Of a stretch of 64,000 nt of DNA, positions 10,117 through 20,253 are shown one piece after another (position 1 is the stretch's first letter; each line of letters starts with the position of its first letter). A model generated the notes under the pieces. That model worked only from the letters and a program-made list of their open reading frames with translations, did no database searches and was not told where the DNA came from. Where the stretch lies: contig NZ_JAMBPQ010000001.1 in NCBI RefSeq assembly GCF_024206495.1, positions 310,001-374,000 on the forward strand. Direction: 5' to 3'. The DNA is from Paraburkholderia sp. CNPSo 3272. GTDB lineage: Bacteria > Pseudomonadota > Gammaproteobacteria > Burkholderiales > Burkholderiaceae. The position numbers were made by a program, and so were the translations under genes.

Positions 10117-11397
10117 ATGAGCACCCCCCAGCAGCCGGCAGCCAATCCGCAGCCGAACGCGAACAGCGGCAAGCGCAAGCGCATGATGACGCTGCTTGTC
10201 CTCGTGATCGTGATTGCAGCCGTTGCCTACGGCCTGTACTACTTCCTCGTCGCGCGCTTTACCGAAAGCACGGACGACGCCTACGTGAACGGCAACGTGG
10301 TGCAGATCACGCCGCAGGTCACCGGCACGGTGATCGCTCTGAAGGCAGACGACACGCAGACCGTGAACGTCGGCGACCCGCTCGTGCTGCTCGACCCGGC
10401 CGACGCGCGCGTCACGCTCGAGCAAACCGAAGCGCAACTCGCGCAGACGGTGCGCCAGGTGCGCGGCCTCTTCGCCGACGACAGCCAGTACGAAGCACAA
10501 GTCGCCCAGCGTCAGTCCGACCTCTCGCGTGCGCAGGACGACCTGCGCCGCCGCATGCAGGTCGCGCAGACGGGCGCCGTCTCGCAGGAAGAGATCTCGC
10601 ACGCCCGCGACGCCGTGCGCAGCGCCGAAGCCGCGCTCGAAGCCGCGCAGCAGCAGCTCGCCGCGAACCGCGCGCTGACCGCGAACACGACCATCGCCAA
10701 TCACCCGAACGTGGAGGCCGCCGCCGCCAAGGTGCGCGACGCCTATCTGGCGAATGCGCGCAACACGCTGCCCGCGCCGGTTACCGGCTACGTGGCCAAG
10801 CGCTCGGTGCAGGTGGGCCAGCGCGTCTCGCCGGGCAATCCGCTCATGTCGGTGGTGCCGCTGAACTCGCTGTGGGTCGACGCCAACTTCAAGGAAGTGC
10901 AGCTCAAGCACATGCGCATCGGCCAGCCGGTCGAAATGACAGCCGACGTGTATGGCTCGTCGGTCGTCTATCACGGCAAGGTGGTGGGCTTCTCGGCGGG
11001 CACGGGCTCGGCCTTCTCGCTGCTGCCTGCGCAGAACGCGACGGGCAACTGGATCAAGGTGGTGCAGCGCCTGCCGGTGCGTATCTCGCTCGATCCGGAA
11101 GACCTGCAGAAGCACCCGCTGCGTATCGGCCTCTCGATGCAGGTGGACGTGAGCATCCGCAACGATTCGGGCACGCAGCTCGGCAATGCGCAGAACACCG
11201 TCTACGAGACCGATGTGTTCGCCAAGTACGGCGCGGAAGCCGACGCGGAAATCGCGCGCATCATCGCCGAAAACGCCGGTCCGAGTGCGCACAAGGCGGC
11301 TAGCGCCAGCAACAACGCCAGCGGCGCAACCGGCAACGCGGCCGCGAAGGCGCAGGTGTCGTCCGCTCACGCGGCGAAGCCGGGCGCAAAAGGCTGA
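10117..11397 (+). CDS. emrA: EmrA-type periplasmic adaptor (HlyD family)
   Basis: The membrane-fusion subunit that links the inner-membrane transporter EmrB to the outer-membrane channel. The 426 residues comprise a short cytoplasmic N-terminus, one membrane helix (about 24-45), a biotinyl-lipoyl-like strand region (DDAYVNGNVVQITPQVTGTV), a long alpha-helical hairpin (about 105-200, rich in Ala, Gln and Arg), the second lipoyl half (APVTGYVAKRSVQVGQRVSPG) and a beta-barrel. The C-terminal 60 residues are Ala/Ser-rich and look disordered. It follows the outer-membrane gene by 77 bp and precedes emrB. Confidence 0.95.
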   Translation: MSTPQQPAANPQPNANSGKRKRMMTLLVLVIVIAAVAYGLYYFLVARFTESTDDAYVNGNVVQITPQVTGTVIALKADDTQTVNVGDPLVLLDPADARVTLEQTEAQLAQTVRQVRGLFADDSQYEAQVAQRQSDLSRAQDDLRRRMQVAQTGAVSQEEISHARDAVRSAEAALEAAQQQLAANRALTANTTIANHPNVEAAAAKVRDAYLANARNTLPAPVTGYVAKRSVQVGQRVSPGNPLMSVVPLNSLWVDANFKEVQLKHMRIGQPVEMTADVYGSSVVYHGKVVGFSAGTGSAFSLLPAQNATGNWIKVVQRLPVRISLDPEDLQKHPLRIGLSMQVDVSIRNDSGTQLGNAQNTVYETDVFAKYGAEADAEIARIIAENAGPSAHKAASASNNASGATGNAAAKAQVSSAHAAKPGAKG

Positions 11398-11429
11398 TTG
11401 AAGCCCTGATAAAAGCACTCGCAAACGCC

Positions 11430-11456
11430 GGCGCGGGCTGATCCTCAGCCCGCGCC
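11430..11456 (+). terminator. Hairpin between emrA and emrB
   Basis: A perfect 12-bp stem (arms 11430-11441 and 11445-11456, three-base loop) lies in the 104-bp gap between emrA and emrB. It is followed by GCTTTGTTT, a weak U-tract. It may partly terminate or stabilise the emrA transcript and so lower emrB relative to emrA. The structure is seen directly; its role is inference. Confidence 0.5.
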
Positions 11457-11501
11457 GCTTTGTTTCGCGCGGCCTCCAGCAGGTCAACAAGAAAGGACGC
11501 A

Positions 11502-13067
11502 ATGGCAGCAGCACAACAACCCGTCGCGCATCCGCCGCTACAGGGCGCGCAACTCGTGATCGGCACCATCGCGGTGTCGCTCGCGGTGTTCATGAACGTG
11601 CTCGACACCTCGATCGCGAACGTGTCGATCCCGTCGATCTCGGGCGACCTCGGCGTGTCGTCGGACCAGGGCACCTGGGTCATCACCTCGTTTGCGGTGG
11701 CGAATGCGATCTCCGTGCCGCTCACCGGCTGGCTCACGCAGCGTTTCGGCCAGGTGCGCCTGTTCATGGCGTCGATCATCCTGTTCGTGATCTCGTCCTG
11801 GATGTGCGGCCTCGCGCCCACGCTGCCCTTCCTGCTCGCCTCGCGCGTGCTGCAGGGCGCCGTGGCCGGCCCGATGATCCCGCTTTCGCAAACGCTGCTG
11901 CTCGCGAGCTATCCGCGGGCGAAAGCGCCCATGGCGCTCTCGATGTGGTCGATGACCACCCTGATCGCGCCGGTGGCCGGGCCGATTCTCGGCGGCTGGA
12001 TATCCGACAACATCTCGTGGCCCTGGATCTTCTACGTGAACATTCCGGTGGGCATCGTCGCGGCGCTCGCCACGTGGGCGATCTTCCGCAATCGCGATTC
12101 GGAGGTGAGGAAGGCGCCGATCGACGGTGTGGGCCTCGCGCTCCTCATCATCTGGGTAGGCTCGCTGCAGGTGATGCTCGACAAGGGCAAGGACCTCGAC
12201 TGGTTCTCATCCACCACGGTCGTCGTGCTCGCGCTCACCGCCGTGATCGCATTCGCGTTCTTCGTGGTGTGGGAGCTGACCGCCGCTCATCCGGTTGTGG
12301 ACCTGTCGCTCTTCGCGCGGCGCAATTTCACAGGCGGCACGATCGCGCTATCGGTGGGCTACGGGCTGTATTTCGGCAATCTCGTGCTGCTGCCGCTGTG
12401 GCTGCAAACCACGCTCGGCTACACCGCAACGGACGCTGGCCTCGTGATGGCGCCCGTGGGCTTCTTCGCCATCCTGCTGTCGCCGATCACGGGCAAGATC
12501 TTGCCGCGCACCGACCCGCGTTATATCGCGACGACAGCCTTCATCGTGTTCGCGCTGTGCTTCTGGATGCGCTCGCAATACACGACGGGCGTGGACACGT
12601 GGGCGCTTACACTGCCTACGCTCATCCAGGGCATCGGCATGGCGGGTCTGTTCATTCCACTCGTGTCCATCACGCTGTCGGGTCTGCCGGGCCATCGCAT
12701 TCCCGCGGCCTCGGGCCTGTCGAACTTCGTGCGGATCATGTGCGGCGGTATCGGCACCTCGATCTTCGAAACGGCGTGGGATCACAGGACGACGTTCCAC
12801 CACGCGCGCCTGAACGAAGTGGCTACGCCCACAAACCCCGTCTTCAACCAGTCGATGCAGCAGTTCCAGGGCGCGGGTCTCGATCCTTCCCAAGCGCACG
12901 GGCTCTTCGACCGGATGCTCTCGCAGCAGGCCGCGCAACTCGGCGTGAACGACCTGTTCTGGATTTCCTCGATGATCTTCATCGTGCTGATCGCCCTCAT
13001 CTGGATCACGCGCCCCGAGCGTGCGGGCGGTGCGGACGCGGGTGCAGCGGCTTCGGCAGCGCATTGA
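11502..13067 (+). CDS. emrB: EmrB-type multidrug transporter (MFS, DHA2 family)
   Basis: A proton-driven drug exporter of the 14-helix DHA2 family. The 521 residues start MAAAQQPVAHPP, with AAAGGA-like sequence AAAGGAC five bases upstream. Motifs include the TM1 region FMNVLDTSIANVSIPSISGDL, motif A as GWLTQRFGQVRLF and motif C as SMTTLIAPVAGPILGGWI. The NISWPWIFYVNIPVG segment is typical of EmrB. It is the last gene of the marR operon; a strong hairpin terminator follows at 13102-13140. Confidence 0.95.
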   Translation: MAAAQQPVAHPPLQGAQLVIGTIAVSLAVFMNVLDTSIANVSIPSISGDLGVSSDQGTWVITSFAVANAISVPLTGWLTQRFGQVRLFMASIILFVISSWMCGLAPTLPFLLASRVLQGAVAGPMIPLSQTLLLASYPRAKAPMALSMWSMTTLIAPVAGPILGGWISDNISWPWIFYVNIPVGIVAALATWAIFRNRDSEVRKAPIDGVGLALLIIWVGSLQVMLDKGKDLDWFSSTTVVVLALTAVIAFAFFVVWELTAAHPVVDLSLFARRNFTGGTIALSVGYGLYFGNLVLLPLWLQTTLGYTATDAGLVMAPVGFFAILLSPITGKILPRTDPRYIATTAFIVFALCFWMRSQYTTGVDTWALTLPTLIQGIGMAGLFIPLVSITLSGLPGHRIPAASGLSNFVRIMCGGIGTSIFETAWDHRTTFHHARLNEVATPTNPVFNQSMQQFQGAGLDPSQAHGLFDRMLSQQAAQLGVNDLFWISSMIFIVLIALIWITRPERAGGADAGAAASAAH

Positions 13068-13101
13068 CGTCGATGCGCTAGTGCTTGCGGCTGTCCATAG
13101 C

Positions 13102-13140
13102 AAAACGGCACGTCCGGTAATTCACCGACGTGCCGTTTTT
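13102..13140. terminator. Bidirectional terminator between emrB and truB
   Basis: A stem with arms ACGGCACGT and ACGTGCCGT, extended by four inner pairs after a one-base bulge, is flanked by an A-run on the left and a T-run on the right. It can end transcription of the convergent emrB (plus) and truB (minus) operons. Confidence 0.88.
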
Positions 13141-13172
13141 GTTGGTGCGCGCCAGGCGCGACGCAAGCGTAC

Positions 13173-14156
13173 TCAGGCTGCGCCGCTGACCACCAGCCGC
13201 TCCGGCGCAAGCACGCCGTTCGCGGCCTTCGCGACGCCGAGCAGGCGTCCGTCTTCTGCATACACTCGCACGCGTTCAGCCGCTTCGCAAACCACACGAT
13301 CGAGCACCAGCTCGTTGAGCGGCAAGCGTTGGCCATGCGTGAAGCGGCGCGCCGCTTCGGCATTGAGCTTAACGGCCGGGAACGTGGAGAGCAGCGCATC
13401 GACGGGGCGCAGCCACGTGTCGCGCTCGGGCTCGTCGGCGGCCGTGAGCGCGTCGACCGTCACCGCATGTTCGAGCGTGAGCGCGCCCACGCCCGTACGC
13501 CGCAGCATCACGAGATGCGCGCCGCAGCCGAGCGCCTCGCCCATATCTTCAGCCAGCGTGCGCACGTACGTGCCCTTGCTGCACGTCACGCGAAATGTCA
13601 CTTCGGGAACCTCGGGAAGCGCGCAGGCGATCATCTCCAGCGCGAGGATCGTAACCTCGCGCCCTTCGCGCTCGACCGTCTGGCCCGCACGCGCATACTC
13701 ATAGAGCGGTTTGCCGTCGCGCTTGAGCGCGGAATACATCGGCGGTACCTGCACGATGTCGCCGAGAAAGCGCGTCATCGCCTCACGCACGGCGGCTTCG
13801 TCGCAGGAGACCTCGCGCGTTTCGATCGGCTCGCCTTCGGCGTCGCCGGTAGCCGTGCGAATGCCGAGGCGCATGGTCGCCTCATAGGTCTTGTCGGCTT
13901 CGAGCAGATCCTGCGAAAACTTGGTCGCCTCGCCAAAGCACAGCGGCAGCAGACCCGACGCGAGCGGGTCGAGCGTGCCAGTGTGGCCGGCCTTCTTCAC
14001 GCGGTACAGACGCTTCGCACGAATCAACGCGTCGTTGCTCGAAAGCCCAACGGGCTTGTCGAGCAGCAGCACGCCGTCGAGCAGGCGGCGCGGGACCTTC
14101 GGTCGAGGCGCGTCAGATCGCTGCCCGCCATGATTCTGTTTCGATGATGCAGTCAT
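13173..14156 (-). CDS. truB: tRNA pseudouridine(55) synthase
   Basis: Makes pseudouridine 55 in the T-loop of tRNAs. The 327-residue protein has the family start region GVLLLDKPVGLSSNDAL and the catalytic motif AGHTGTLDPLASG with nucleophile D63. The later segments VPPMYSALKRDGKPLYEYAR and CSKGTYVRTLAEDMGEALG match TruB. The C-terminal 60 residues form a PUA-like extension. It is the last gene of rimP-nusA-infB-rbfA-truB and starts eight bases after the rbfA stop, which suggests translational coupling. Confidence 0.97.
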   Translation of the reverse strand: MTASSKQNHGGQRSDAPRPKVPRRLLDGVLLLDKPVGLSSNDALIRAKRLYRVKKAGHTGTLDPLASGLLPLCFGEATKFSQDLLEADKTYEATMRLGIRTATGDAEGEPIETREVSCDEAAVREAMTRFLGDIVQVPPMYSALKRDGKPLYEYARAGQTVEREGREVTILALEMIACALPEVPEVTFRVTCSKGTYVRTLAEDMGEALGCGAHLVMLRRTGVGALTLEHAVTVDALTAADEPERDTWLRPVDALLSTFPAVKLNAEAARRFTHGQRLPLNELVLDRVVCEAAERVRVYAEDGRLLGVAKAANGVLAPERLVVSGAA

Positions 14157-14164
14157 TGCCCGCG

Positions 14165-14530
14165 TCAGTCGTCTTTCGCGCGCGTCGCGTTCGCCTCGTC
14201 GATCAGGCGCGACATCTCGACACCCTTCTCGACCGACTGGTCATAGTGGAAATGCAGCGTCGGCACCGTGTGAATGTGCAGGCGCTTGAAGAGCTGGTTG
14301 TGCAGATGGCCGGCGGCGTGATTGAGCGCTTCCTGCGTGGTCTTCGGGTCGCCCGTGAGAGTCGTGAAGTAGACCTTGGCGTGCGCGTAGTCGGGCGTGA
14401 GTTCCACGCTCTGGATCGTCACGAGCCCGATTCGCGGGTCCTTCACTTCGCGCATCAGCTCAGACAGATCGCGCTGGATCTGATCCGCGATCTGCACGTT
14501 GCGATTCGGGGAAGTACGTTTTTTCGGCAT
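14165..14530 (-). CDS. rbfA: 30S ribosome-binding factor A
   Basis: Assists late maturation of the 30S subunit and processing of the 16S rRNA 5' end. The 121 residues fold as a single KH-like domain, with the N-terminal helix containing [23 protein letters not shown] and the strand region [22 protein letters not shown]. The length is typical. It lies between infB and truB. A strong terminator hairpin stands between infB and this gene (14601-14645), so expression of rbfA-truB needs read-through or a promoter in the 184-bp gap. Confidence 0.96.
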   Translation of the reverse strand: MPKKRTSPNRNVQIADQIQRDLSELMREVKDPRIGLVTIQSVELTPDYAHAKVYFTTLTGDPKTTQEALNHAAGHLHNQLFKRLHIHTVPTLHFHYDQSVEKGVEMSRLIDEANATRAKDD

Positions 14531-14600
14531 GATGGTTCCACCTCTTTATCTGCGAGGCATTCAGGCGGCGTTGCGTCCATCGAGGCGCATACGGCCGCGC

Positions 14601-14645
14601 AAAAAACAAAACGGGCGGGGCTGGCCAGCGCCTGCCCCGCCCGTT
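14601..14645 (-). terminator. Intrinsic terminator between infB and rbfA
   Basis: On the minus strand a 12-bp GC-rich stem (14634-14645 with 14610-14621, twelve-base loop) is followed by a tract containing TTTTGTTTTTT. It stands after the infB stop and inside the classic nusA-infB-rbfA-truB order, so it would lower transcription into rbfA and truB. Confidence 0.8.
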
Positions 14646-14714
14646 ATCGGCAAACCCGCGGCAAACCCGCGGCCAGGCGGGCGACCCGAAGGTCTGCCCG
14701 CGGGCGCCGCTGTG

Positions 14715-17672
14715 TTACAGCGTACGCGCGACTTCGGTGATCTCGAACACTTCGAACTGATCGCCTTCGACGATGTCGTTGAAGTTCTTGATCGACATAC
14801 CGCATTCGAAGCCTTGCTTGACTTCCTTGACGTCGTCCTTGAAACGCTTGAGCGAGTCGAGTTCGCCGGTGTGGATGACGACGTTGTTGCGGATCACGCG
14901 CACCGACGACGAACGCTTGACGAAGCCGTCCGTGACCATACAACCCGCAATCAGGCCGACCTTCGGCACGCGAATTACCTGGCGCACCTCGGCCATGCCC
15001 GTGACCGTCTCGCGCTTCTCCGGCGCCAGCATGCCCGACATCGCCGCCTTCACCTCATCCACTGCGTCATAGATGATGTTGTAGTAGCGGATGTCGATGC
15101 CATTCGCCTCGGCAACCTTACGCGCCTGCGCATCTGCACGCGTATTGAAGCCGATGATGACCGCCTTCGAAGCCGTTGCCAGGTTGACGTCCGACTCGCT
15201 GATCGCACCGACCGCGCTGTGCACGATCTGCACGCGCACTTCGCTGGTCGACAGTTTGAGCAGCGATTGCACCAGCGCTTCCTGCGAACCCTGCACGTCC
15301 GCCTTGACGATGAGCGGCAGGTTCTGCACTTCGCCTTCGCCCATCTGCTCGAGCATGTTTTCGAGCTTCGCGGCCTGCTGCTTCGCCAGCTTGACGTCGC
15401 GGAACTTGCCTTGACGGAACATGGCGATTTCACGCGCCTTGCGATCGTCCGGCAGCACGATGACTTCTTCGCCCGCGCCCGGCACTTCCGAAAGACCCTG
15501 GATCTCGACCGGAATCGACGGGCCCGCTTCCTTCGTCGGCTTGCCGGTTTCGTCGAGCATCGCGCGCACGCGGCCGTAGGCGCTGCCAGCGAGCACGACG
15601 TCGCCACGGTTCAGCGTGCCGGACTGGACGAGGATCGTTGCAACCGGACCCTTGCCCTTGTCGAGCTTCGCTTCGATCACGAGACCCTTGGCCGGCGCTG
15701 TGACCGGTGCAGTCAGTTCCAGCACTTCGGCCTGCAGCAGCACGTTTTCGAGCAGATCGTCGATGCCCGCGCCGGTTTTCGCCGACACCGGCACGAACGG
15801 CGAGTCGCCGCCGTACTCTTCCGGCACGACGCCTTCTGCGACGAGCTCCTGCTTCACGCGCTCGAGATTCGCGTCCGGCTTGTCGATCTTGTTGATCGCC
15901 ACGACGAGCGGCACACCCGCAGCCTTGGCGTGCGCGATCGCTTCCTTGGTTTGCGGCATCACGCCGTCGTCGGCTGCGACCACCAGAATGACGATGTCGG
16001 TTGCCTTCGCACCGCGAGCACGCATGGCCGTGAAGGCCTCGTGACCCGGCGTGTCGAGGAACGTAATGACGCCACGCGGCGTTTCGACGTGGTAAGCGCC
16101 GATGTGCTGCGTAATGCCGCCCGCTTCGCCCGCGGCAACCTTGGCGCGGCGGATGTAGTCGAGCAGCGACGTCTTGCCGTGGTCGACGTGACCCATGACC
16201 GTGACGACCGGCGGACGCGGCAGCTGCTCGGCGTCCGTAGCCGTGCCCTGACCTTCGACCAGCAGCGCTTCCGGATCGTCGAGCTTCGCGGCAACCGCAC
16301 GGTGGCCGAGTTCCTCGACGATGATCATCGCCGTTTCCTGGTCGAGCATCTGGTTGATGGTAACCATCTGGCCCATCTTCATCATCGCCTTGATGACTTC
16401 CGACGCCTTCACGGACATCTTGTGCGCGAGGTCGGCCACCGTGATGGTTTCCGGCACGTGCACTTCACGCACGATCGGCTCGGTCGGCGCCTGGAACGTC
16501 GAAGCGTCCTGGTGACGGCCACGGCCCTTCGGGCCGCCGCGCCAGCCGCGGTCCACGCCGCCCGACGAGTCGCCGCGCGTCTTGATGCCACGGCGCTTGG
16601 CCGCGTCGTCCTGCCAGCCGCCCTTGCCTGCACCCGGCTTCTTGTTGCGGTCGCCCGCGCCGGCACCCGGCGCGCTAGTCGAAGGCGCGGCCGTCGTGGC
16701 CGGCTTCTTCGCCGCGGCGCCTGCGCCGGCCGGACGGGCCGGAGCACCTTCCGGACGGGCCGGTTTGTGCAGGGTGCCCTTGGCTTCGGCAGGCTTGGCC
16801 GGCGGCTCAACGGGCTTGGGCGGCTCGGGCGCCTTCACCTGCGCCTTGCGCGGCGTGTTCATCATTTCGCGGATCGCGCGCGCTTCGGCTTCGGCAGCCG
16901 CGCGGCGGCGGGCGATCTCGTCCTGCTCCTTCTGCGCCTTGTCGGCGGCTTCGCGTGCGGCGGCTTCGGCCTTCTGGGCCGCTTCGCGCTGCGCGGCGCG
17001 CTCGGCTGCGGCGCGCTGTTCTTCCTGCTGATCCTGCGCCTGCTTCACTTCTTTCGCTTCCGCTTCGGCATTGCGCTGCGCGGCCACGGCCTGAGCGGCC
17101 AGCTCGTGAGCGACGGCATCGGCCGCTGCCTTCTTCCTGGCAACTTCTTCTTCGGCACGGCGGCGCTCGGCCTCGGCGGCCTCTTCGCGCGCACGGCGCT
17201 CCGACTCCTCACGCGCGAGCAGTTCCTGGCGCTCCTTGAGCTCCTGGGCCTGACGCTCGAGCAGTTCTGCCTCGCGGCGCGCTTCTTCCTCACGGCGCTG
17301 CAGCTCCGCCTCTTCGGCGGCAGCGGCTGCGTCGGCTGCATGATTCGATGCCTCCGCCTCACCGGCGGACTCGTCGCGGCGGACGAACGTGCGCTTCTTG
17401 CGCACCTCGACCTGAATGGTGCGTGCCTTACCCGTCGAATCGGACTGCTTGATCTCCGACGTATGCCGTTTCGTCAGCGTGATCTTGCGCTTGTCTGCAT
17501 CAGTCGAGCCGTGAGACTTGCGCAAGTGATCGAGCAGACGCGCCTTGTCGGTCTCCGACAAGGCATCGCTCTCGCTCGCTTTCGTGACGCCCGCCGCCTG
17601 CAGCTGCTCGAGCAGCACGCCGGCAGGCATTTTCAGTTCCGCGGCAAATTGGGCTACGTTGTTACTCGCCAT
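14715..17672 (-). CDS. infB: Translation initiation factor IF-2
   Basis: A GTPase that brings fMet-tRNA to the 30S subunit and promotes subunit joining. The 985-residue protein starts with the IF2 N-terminal fold ([27 protein letters not shown]). A long charged Ala/Glu/Arg-rich coiled region (about 115-270) and a Pro/Ala/Gly-rich linker (about 270-390) follow. The G domain has G1 [16 protein letters not shown]3 [15 protein letters not shown] and G4 NKIDKP. The C-terminal domains end in the tRNA-binding C2 region. It is preceded by nusA and followed by a terminator. The 155-bp gap before its start contains a small hairpin near the ribosome-binding site. Confidence 0.98.
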   Translation of the reverse strand: MASNNVAQFAAELKMPAGVLLEQLQAAGVTKASESDALSETDKARLLDHLRKSHGSTDADKRKITLTKRHTSEIKQSDSTGKARTIQVEVRKKRTFVRRDESAGEAEASNHAADAAAAAEEAELQRREEEARREAELLERQAQELKERQELLAREESERRAREEAAEAERRRAEEEVARKKAAADAVAHELAAQAVAAQRNAEAEAKEVKQAQDQQEEQRAAAERAAQREAAQKAEAAAREAADKAQKEQDEIARRRAAAEAEARAIREMMNTPRKAQVKAPEPPKPVEPPAKPAEAKGTLHKPARPEGAPARPAGAGAAAKKPATTAAPSTSAPGAGAGDRNKKPGAGKGGWQDDAAKRRGIKTRGDSSGGVDRGWRGGPKGRGRHQDASTFQAPTEPIVREVHVPETITVADLAHKMSVKASEVIKAMMKMGQMVTINQMLDQETAMIIVEELGHRAVAAKLDDPEALLVEGQGTATDAEQLPRPPVVTVMGHVDHGKTSLLDYIRRAKVAAGEAGGITQHIGAYHVETPRGVITFLDTPGHEAFTAMRARGAKATDIVILVVAADDGVMPQTKEAIAHAKAAGVPLVVAINKIDKPDANLERVKQELVAEGVVPEEYGGDSPFVPVSAKTGAGIDDLLENVLLQAEVLELTAPVTAPAKGLVIEAKLDKGKGPVATILVQSGTLNRGDVVLAGSAYGRVRAMLDETGKPTKEAGPSIPVEIQGLSEVPGAGEEVIVLPDDRKAREIAMFRQGKFRDVKLAKQQAAKLENMLEQMGEGEVQNLPLIVKADVQGSQEALVQSLLKLSTSEVRVQIVHSAVGAISESDVNLATASKAVIIGFNTRADAQARKVAEANGIDIRYYNIIYDAVDEVKAAMSGMLAPEKRETVTGMAEVRQVIRVPKVGLIAGCMVTDGFVKRSSSVRVIRNNVVIHTGELDSLKRFKDDVKEVKQGFECGMSIKNFNDIVEGDQFEVFEITEVARTL

Positions 17673-17686
17673 TCATTCCTCTTAAT

Positions 17687-17705
17687 GCAAGGACCGATTC
17701 CTTGC
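17687..17705 (-). promoter_or_regulatory. Small hairpin just upstream of the infB ribosome-binding site
   Basis: Inverted arms GCAAGGA and TCCTTGC with a five-base loop lie 15 bp before the infB ATG. On the mRNA the hairpin stands immediately 5' of the sequence TTAAGAGGA that serves as ribosome-binding site. It could influence initiation, but no U-tract or known element supports more than that. Confidence 0.3.
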
Positions 17706-17827
17706 GGTTGACATCGGGTCATGCGGCCTTCGGTGCCTCGCGTTCTGCAAGGCTCCGCCGCGTTCAGTTCAGTGGGTCATGGTCGCTTCCTGCTCGTCGC
17801 GCCCTGATGCAGCTTCCCGTTGGCGGG

Positions 17828-19303
17828 TTACTGGAACCAGTGCTCACGTGCCTTCATGATCAACGCCTTGGCGGCGTCCTCTTCCATTCCCGTCATTTCG
17901 ACCAGCTCGTCCACGGCCAGCTCGGCGAGCTCGTCGCGGGTGTGAACTTCATGCTGCGCCAGTTTCGCGAGCAGGTCCGGGTCGATACCGTCCAGACTCT
18001 TGAGGTCCAGCGCGGCGCTTTCCACCTTCTCCTCGTTCGCGATCGCCTGCGTGAGCAGCGCGTCGCGTGCGCGGTTGCGCAGCTCGTGCACGGTGTCCTC
18101 GTCGAACGCCTCGATTTCGAGCATTTCGTTGAGCGGCACGTAGGCGATCTCTTCGAGGCTCGTGAAGCCTTCGTCGATCAGGATGTCGGCGACTTCCTCA
18201 TCGACGTCGAGACGCGCCATGAACAGGTCGCGCAGCACCGTGCGCTCCTGATTCTGCTTTTGCGCAGATTCGTCCGGCGTCATGATATTGATTTGCCAGC
18301 CGGTCAGTTCGCTGGCGAGACGCACGTTCTGGCCGCTACGGCCGATCGCGACCGCGAGTTCGCTCTCGTCGACCACGACGTCCATCGAGTGCTTTTCCTC
18401 GTCGACGACAATCGACTGCACGGCAGCCGGCGCGAGCGCGCCGATCACGAACTGGGCGGGATCTTCCGACCATAGCACGATGTCGACGTTTTCGCCACCG
18501 AGCTCGTTGCGCACGGCCTGCACGCGCGAACCGCGGATGCCGACGCAGGTGCCGATCGGATCGATGCGCTTGTCGTAAGCCACCACGCCGATCTTGGCGC
18601 GTACGCCCGGATCGCGCGCCGCCGCCTTGATCTCGAGAAGGCCCTGTTCGATTTCGGGCACTTCCATTTCGAACAGCTTCATCAGGAACTCGGGCGCCGT
18701 GCGCGAGAGTTCGATCTGCGGGCCGCGCGCGGTGCGGTCGACCTTGCCGATCCAGGCGCGCACGCGGTCGCCCACGCGCAGGTTTTCCTTCGGAATCAGC
18801 TGGTCGCGGCGCAGCAGCGCTTCCACACGGCCGGATTCGACGATGAAGTTGCCCTTGTCCATGCGCTTGACCGTACCGGTCATGATGCTTTCGCCACGCT
18901 CGAGGAAGTCGTTCAGGATCTGCTCGCGCTCGGCGTCGCGCACCTTTTGCAGGATGACCTGCTTGGCGGCCTGCGCCCCGATACGGCCGAACTCGACCGA
19001 CGGCACCGGCTGCTCGACGAAACCGTCGATCTGCGCTTCCGGGTCCTGCTCGCGTGCTTCGAACAGCAGGATTTCCTGGTCCGGCTCCTGCAAGCCCGCC
19101 TCGTCCGGCACGACGCGCCAGCGGCGGAACGTTTCGTGTTCGCCGCTTTCGCGATCGATATGCACGCGGATATCCGCATCCTCGTCGAAGAGTTTCTTGG
19201 AGGCCGACGCAAGCGCCGCTTCAAGGGCGGCGAACACCACGTCCTTGTCGACATTCTTCTCGCGTGCCAGCGCATCCACCAGCATCAACACTTCGCGACT
19301 CAT
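17828..19303 (-). CDS. nusA: Transcription termination/antitermination protein NusA
   Basis: Binds RNA polymerase and nascent RNA and modulates pausing, termination and rRNA antitermination. The 491 residues show the N-terminal polymerase-binding domain ([24 protein letters not shown]), an S1 domain with [22 protein letters not shown], two KH domains ([22 protein letters not shown] and [18 protein letters not shown]) and two C-terminal acidic AR repeats (about 360-490), as in proteobacterial NusA. Its ATG overlaps the rimP stop by four bases (ATGA), so the two are translationally coupled. Confidence 0.98.
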   Translation of the reverse strand: MSREVLMLVDALAREKNVDKDVVFAALEAALASASKKLFDEDADIRVHIDRESGEHETFRRWRVVPDEAGLQEPDQEILLFEAREQDPEAQIDGFVEQPVPSVEFGRIGAQAAKQVILQKVRDAEREQILNDFLERGESIMTGTVKRMDKGNFIVESGRVEALLRRDQLIPKENLRVGDRVRAWIGKVDRTARGPQIELSRTAPEFLMKLFEMEVPEIEQGLLEIKAAARDPGVRAKIGVVAYDKRIDPIGTCVGIRGSRVQAVRNELGGENVDIVLWSEDPAQFVIGALAPAAVQSIVVDEEKHSMDVVVDESELAVAIGRSGQNVRLASELTGWQINIMTPDESAQKQNQERTVLRDLFMARLDVDEEVADILIDEGFTSLEEIAYVPLNEMLEIEAFDEDTVHELRNRARDALLTQAIANEEKVESAALDLKSLDGIDPDLLAKLAQHEVHTRDELAELAVDELVEMTGMEEDAAKALIMKAREHWFQ

Positions 19304-19758
19304 TGTTTGCGGCTCCTAAAGTCAACTTTGGGGACAAGGCGTGCTTTGTCGATGTCCGCGAGCGTGAAATCGAGCATCGCGGGACCCGCCTTCCCTTCGA
19401 ATTCCAGACCGATGGAATCGCCTTCGGGAGCATGCACGATGCCCCGGTACGATTTCCGTCCGTCCAATGGCTTTTTCAACGTGATTACCGCTTCGCAGCC
19501 TGCGAAGCGTTCGAAGTCCGCCAGTTTTTTCAGCGGACGGTCGAGACCCGGCGACGAAACCTCGAGTCGCTCGTAGTCGATGTTCTCGACCGTCAGAACG
19601 TGCTGCAGCTGACGCGTGACCTTCTCGCAGTCCTCGATCGCGATCCCCGCGGGCTGATCGATGAAGATGGTCAGCATGCCGCGCCCGGTGCGCTCGAGGT
19701 CGACCAGCTCGTAACCGAGCCCGGTGACCGTGGTTTCAATCAGTTCCGTCAGTTGCAC
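19300..19758 (-). CDS. rimP: Ribosome maturation factor RimP
   Basis: Needed for 30S subunit maturation. The best start is a GTG at 19756-19758 giving [23 protein letters not shown], which is the family N-terminus; the 152-residue product is of normal size. An alternative GTG three codons upstream cannot be excluded, and the frame stays open further upstream by chance. The N-terminal domain contains [18 protein letters not shown] and the C-terminal SH3-like domain ends [13 protein letters not shown]. It is the first gene of the operon and overlaps nusA by four bases. Confidence 0.95.
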   Translation of the reverse strand: MQLTELIETTVTGLGYELVDLERTGRGMLTIFIDQPAGIAIEDCEKVTRQLQHVLTVENIDYERLEVSSPGLDRPLKKLADFERFAGCEAVITLKKPLDGRKSYRGIVHAPEGDSIGLEFEGKAGPAMLDFTLADIDKARLVPKVDFRSRKQ

Positions 19759-19918
19759 AATGCCCACTCCAGATGTTCTGCGCAGCGGGCCAGCAACTTC
19801 CTTCGCTCTAATTCTTGGTTCGCCAGGAATTCGCGGGCCGCGCGCCAGGTGAGCGCGCGCGCTTCTCACCTACCTGCCCCACGATGACGAACGACCTGGC
19901 TCGTTGGTGACTTTGGAC

Positions 19919-19976
19919 GCCCCAAATTGACAATGCCGAACGTGAAACGTCGGCATTTTGGTAACCAATTTGGGGC
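19919..19976 (-). promoter_or_regulatory. Nested stem-loop in the leader of the rimP operon
   Basis: An outer inverted repeat pairs GCCCCAAATT (19919-19928) with AATTTGGGGC (19967-19976). Inside it a second hairpin pairs AATGCCG-ACGT with ACGT-CGGCATT (19932-19957), and the short palindrome TTGGTAACCAA sits beside it (19958-19968). It stands 160 bp before rimP. The wider gap 19759-20253 also holds the rluB terminator and no gene. The structure is clear; its role (leader RNA or protein site) is unknown. Confidence 0.5.
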
Positions 19977-19981
19977 GAACC

Positions 19982-20006
19982 AAAAAAAAATGGGCGAAAC
20001 GCCCAT
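19982..20006 (-). terminator. Intrinsic terminator downstream of rluB
   Basis: On the minus strand the arms ATGGGCG and CGCCCAT with a three-base loop are followed by a run of eight or more T. It lies about 250 bp after the rluB stop and insulates the rimP operon from rluB-scpB transcription. Confidence 0.85.
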
Positions 20007-20253
20007 CTTCTCACTTAGCCAGGTGGTCGCACCTGGGGCGCAAATTACAGCCGCACGCCCAGCGACTTTGTGATTCTAGCCTTTTTTGCACATTAACGCA
20101 AACCACCGGTCAAGCCCAAGGCGCCTTTTGCCGTTATTTATGGGCTCGCAAGGTGATTTTCCGGTGTTTTGCGCGCGAACCGCGCGCATTGCCGCCGTTG
20201 CATCGCCGCGACGCCCGCCGCATGCCGCAGCCGGGCGTCGCGCGCTTCGCGAG

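Noticed and set aside
14499..17711. Very long plus-strand open frame opposite infB
   Set aside because: It mirrors the codon pattern of infB in GC-rich DNA, is Arg/His-rich without domains, and infB itself is certain.
20165..20192. Strong hairpin TGCGCGCG/CGCGCGCA after rluB as the rluB terminator
   Set aside because: No T-tract on either strand; the hairpin at 19982-20006 is a much better terminator.
19759..20253. A tRNA gene (metY) before rimP as in E. coli
   Set aside because: No cloverleaf with a T-loop GGTTCGA and acceptor pairing was found; the hairpins there do not form a tRNA.
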